The translations under genes were made by a program, and so were the position numbers. Below, in pieces: positions 63,942 through 64,000 of a stretch of 64,000 bases of DNA; positions within the stretch are counted from its first letter, which is position 1; every line of letters begins with the position of its first letter. Below the pieces are notes generated by a model, which did not search any database, was not told where the DNA came from, and saw nothing but the letters and a program-made list of their open reading frames with translations. The stretch lies in NCBI RefSeq assembly GCF_027744825.2, contig NC_071348.1, positions 1,404,063-1,468,062 of the forward strand, given 5' to 3'. This DNA is from Synchiropus splendidus. Its lineage: Eukaryota > Chordata > Actinopteri > Syngnathiformes > Callionymidae.

Positions 63942-64000
63942 TAAGGATGGGCTGGTTTCTGCTTTCACTGTCGCAATGCTGCTTTGGCCAGGTTGTTGGC

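Overview
The window is vertebrate nuclear DNA, almost certainly from a ray-finned (teleost) fish. It holds three multi-exon genes with GT-AG introns, all on the + strand. Many introns are only 56-90 bp, (CA)n microsatellites are common, and the spacers contain hAT-type transposon remnants. The proteins match vertebrate families but differ clearly from mammalian versions. I cannot name the species.

Layout. (1) 1-19.15 kb is a spacer with no convincing gene. It holds a 700-bp hAT-like element with target-site duplication (328-1027), a second copy of it (10922-11420), and two related AT-rich hAT remnants (11421-11870 and 14050-14410). (2) 19152-30800 is tnfrsf11b (osteoprotegerin): TATA box, six coding exons, 415 residues, and poly(A) signals. 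(3) 31147-33335 is tnfrsf6b (decoy receptor 3): TATA box, five exons, 306 residues. It starts about 0.9 kb after the tnfrsf11b stop, and its start codon appears to sit alone in exon 1. (4) 33.8-34.45 kb holds a GGAA-rich tract followed by a CpG-island promoter with small upstream ORFs. (5) 34449-63940 is the 5' part of carmil1 (LRRC16A): 32 coding exons, 1036 complete codons, running off the right edge. It covers the PH domain, the leucine-rich repeats, the helical dimerisation region, and the CPI and CSI capping-protein-binding motifs. The proline-rich C-terminus lies outside.

How the genes relate. The two receptors are secreted TNF-receptor decoys without membrane segments. The osteoprotegerin family neutralises RANKL and TRAIL; DcR3 neutralises FasL, LIGHT and TL1A. 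Their head-to-tail order, matching intron phases and near-identical start of the third cysteine-rich-domain exon point to an old tandem duplication. In human the two genes, and CARMIL1, lie on three different chromosomes. carmil1 has no obvious functional link to them; it regulates actin capping at the leading edge.

Exons were assembled by eye from reading-frame continuity, splice signals and remembered family sequences. No search or transcript data were available.
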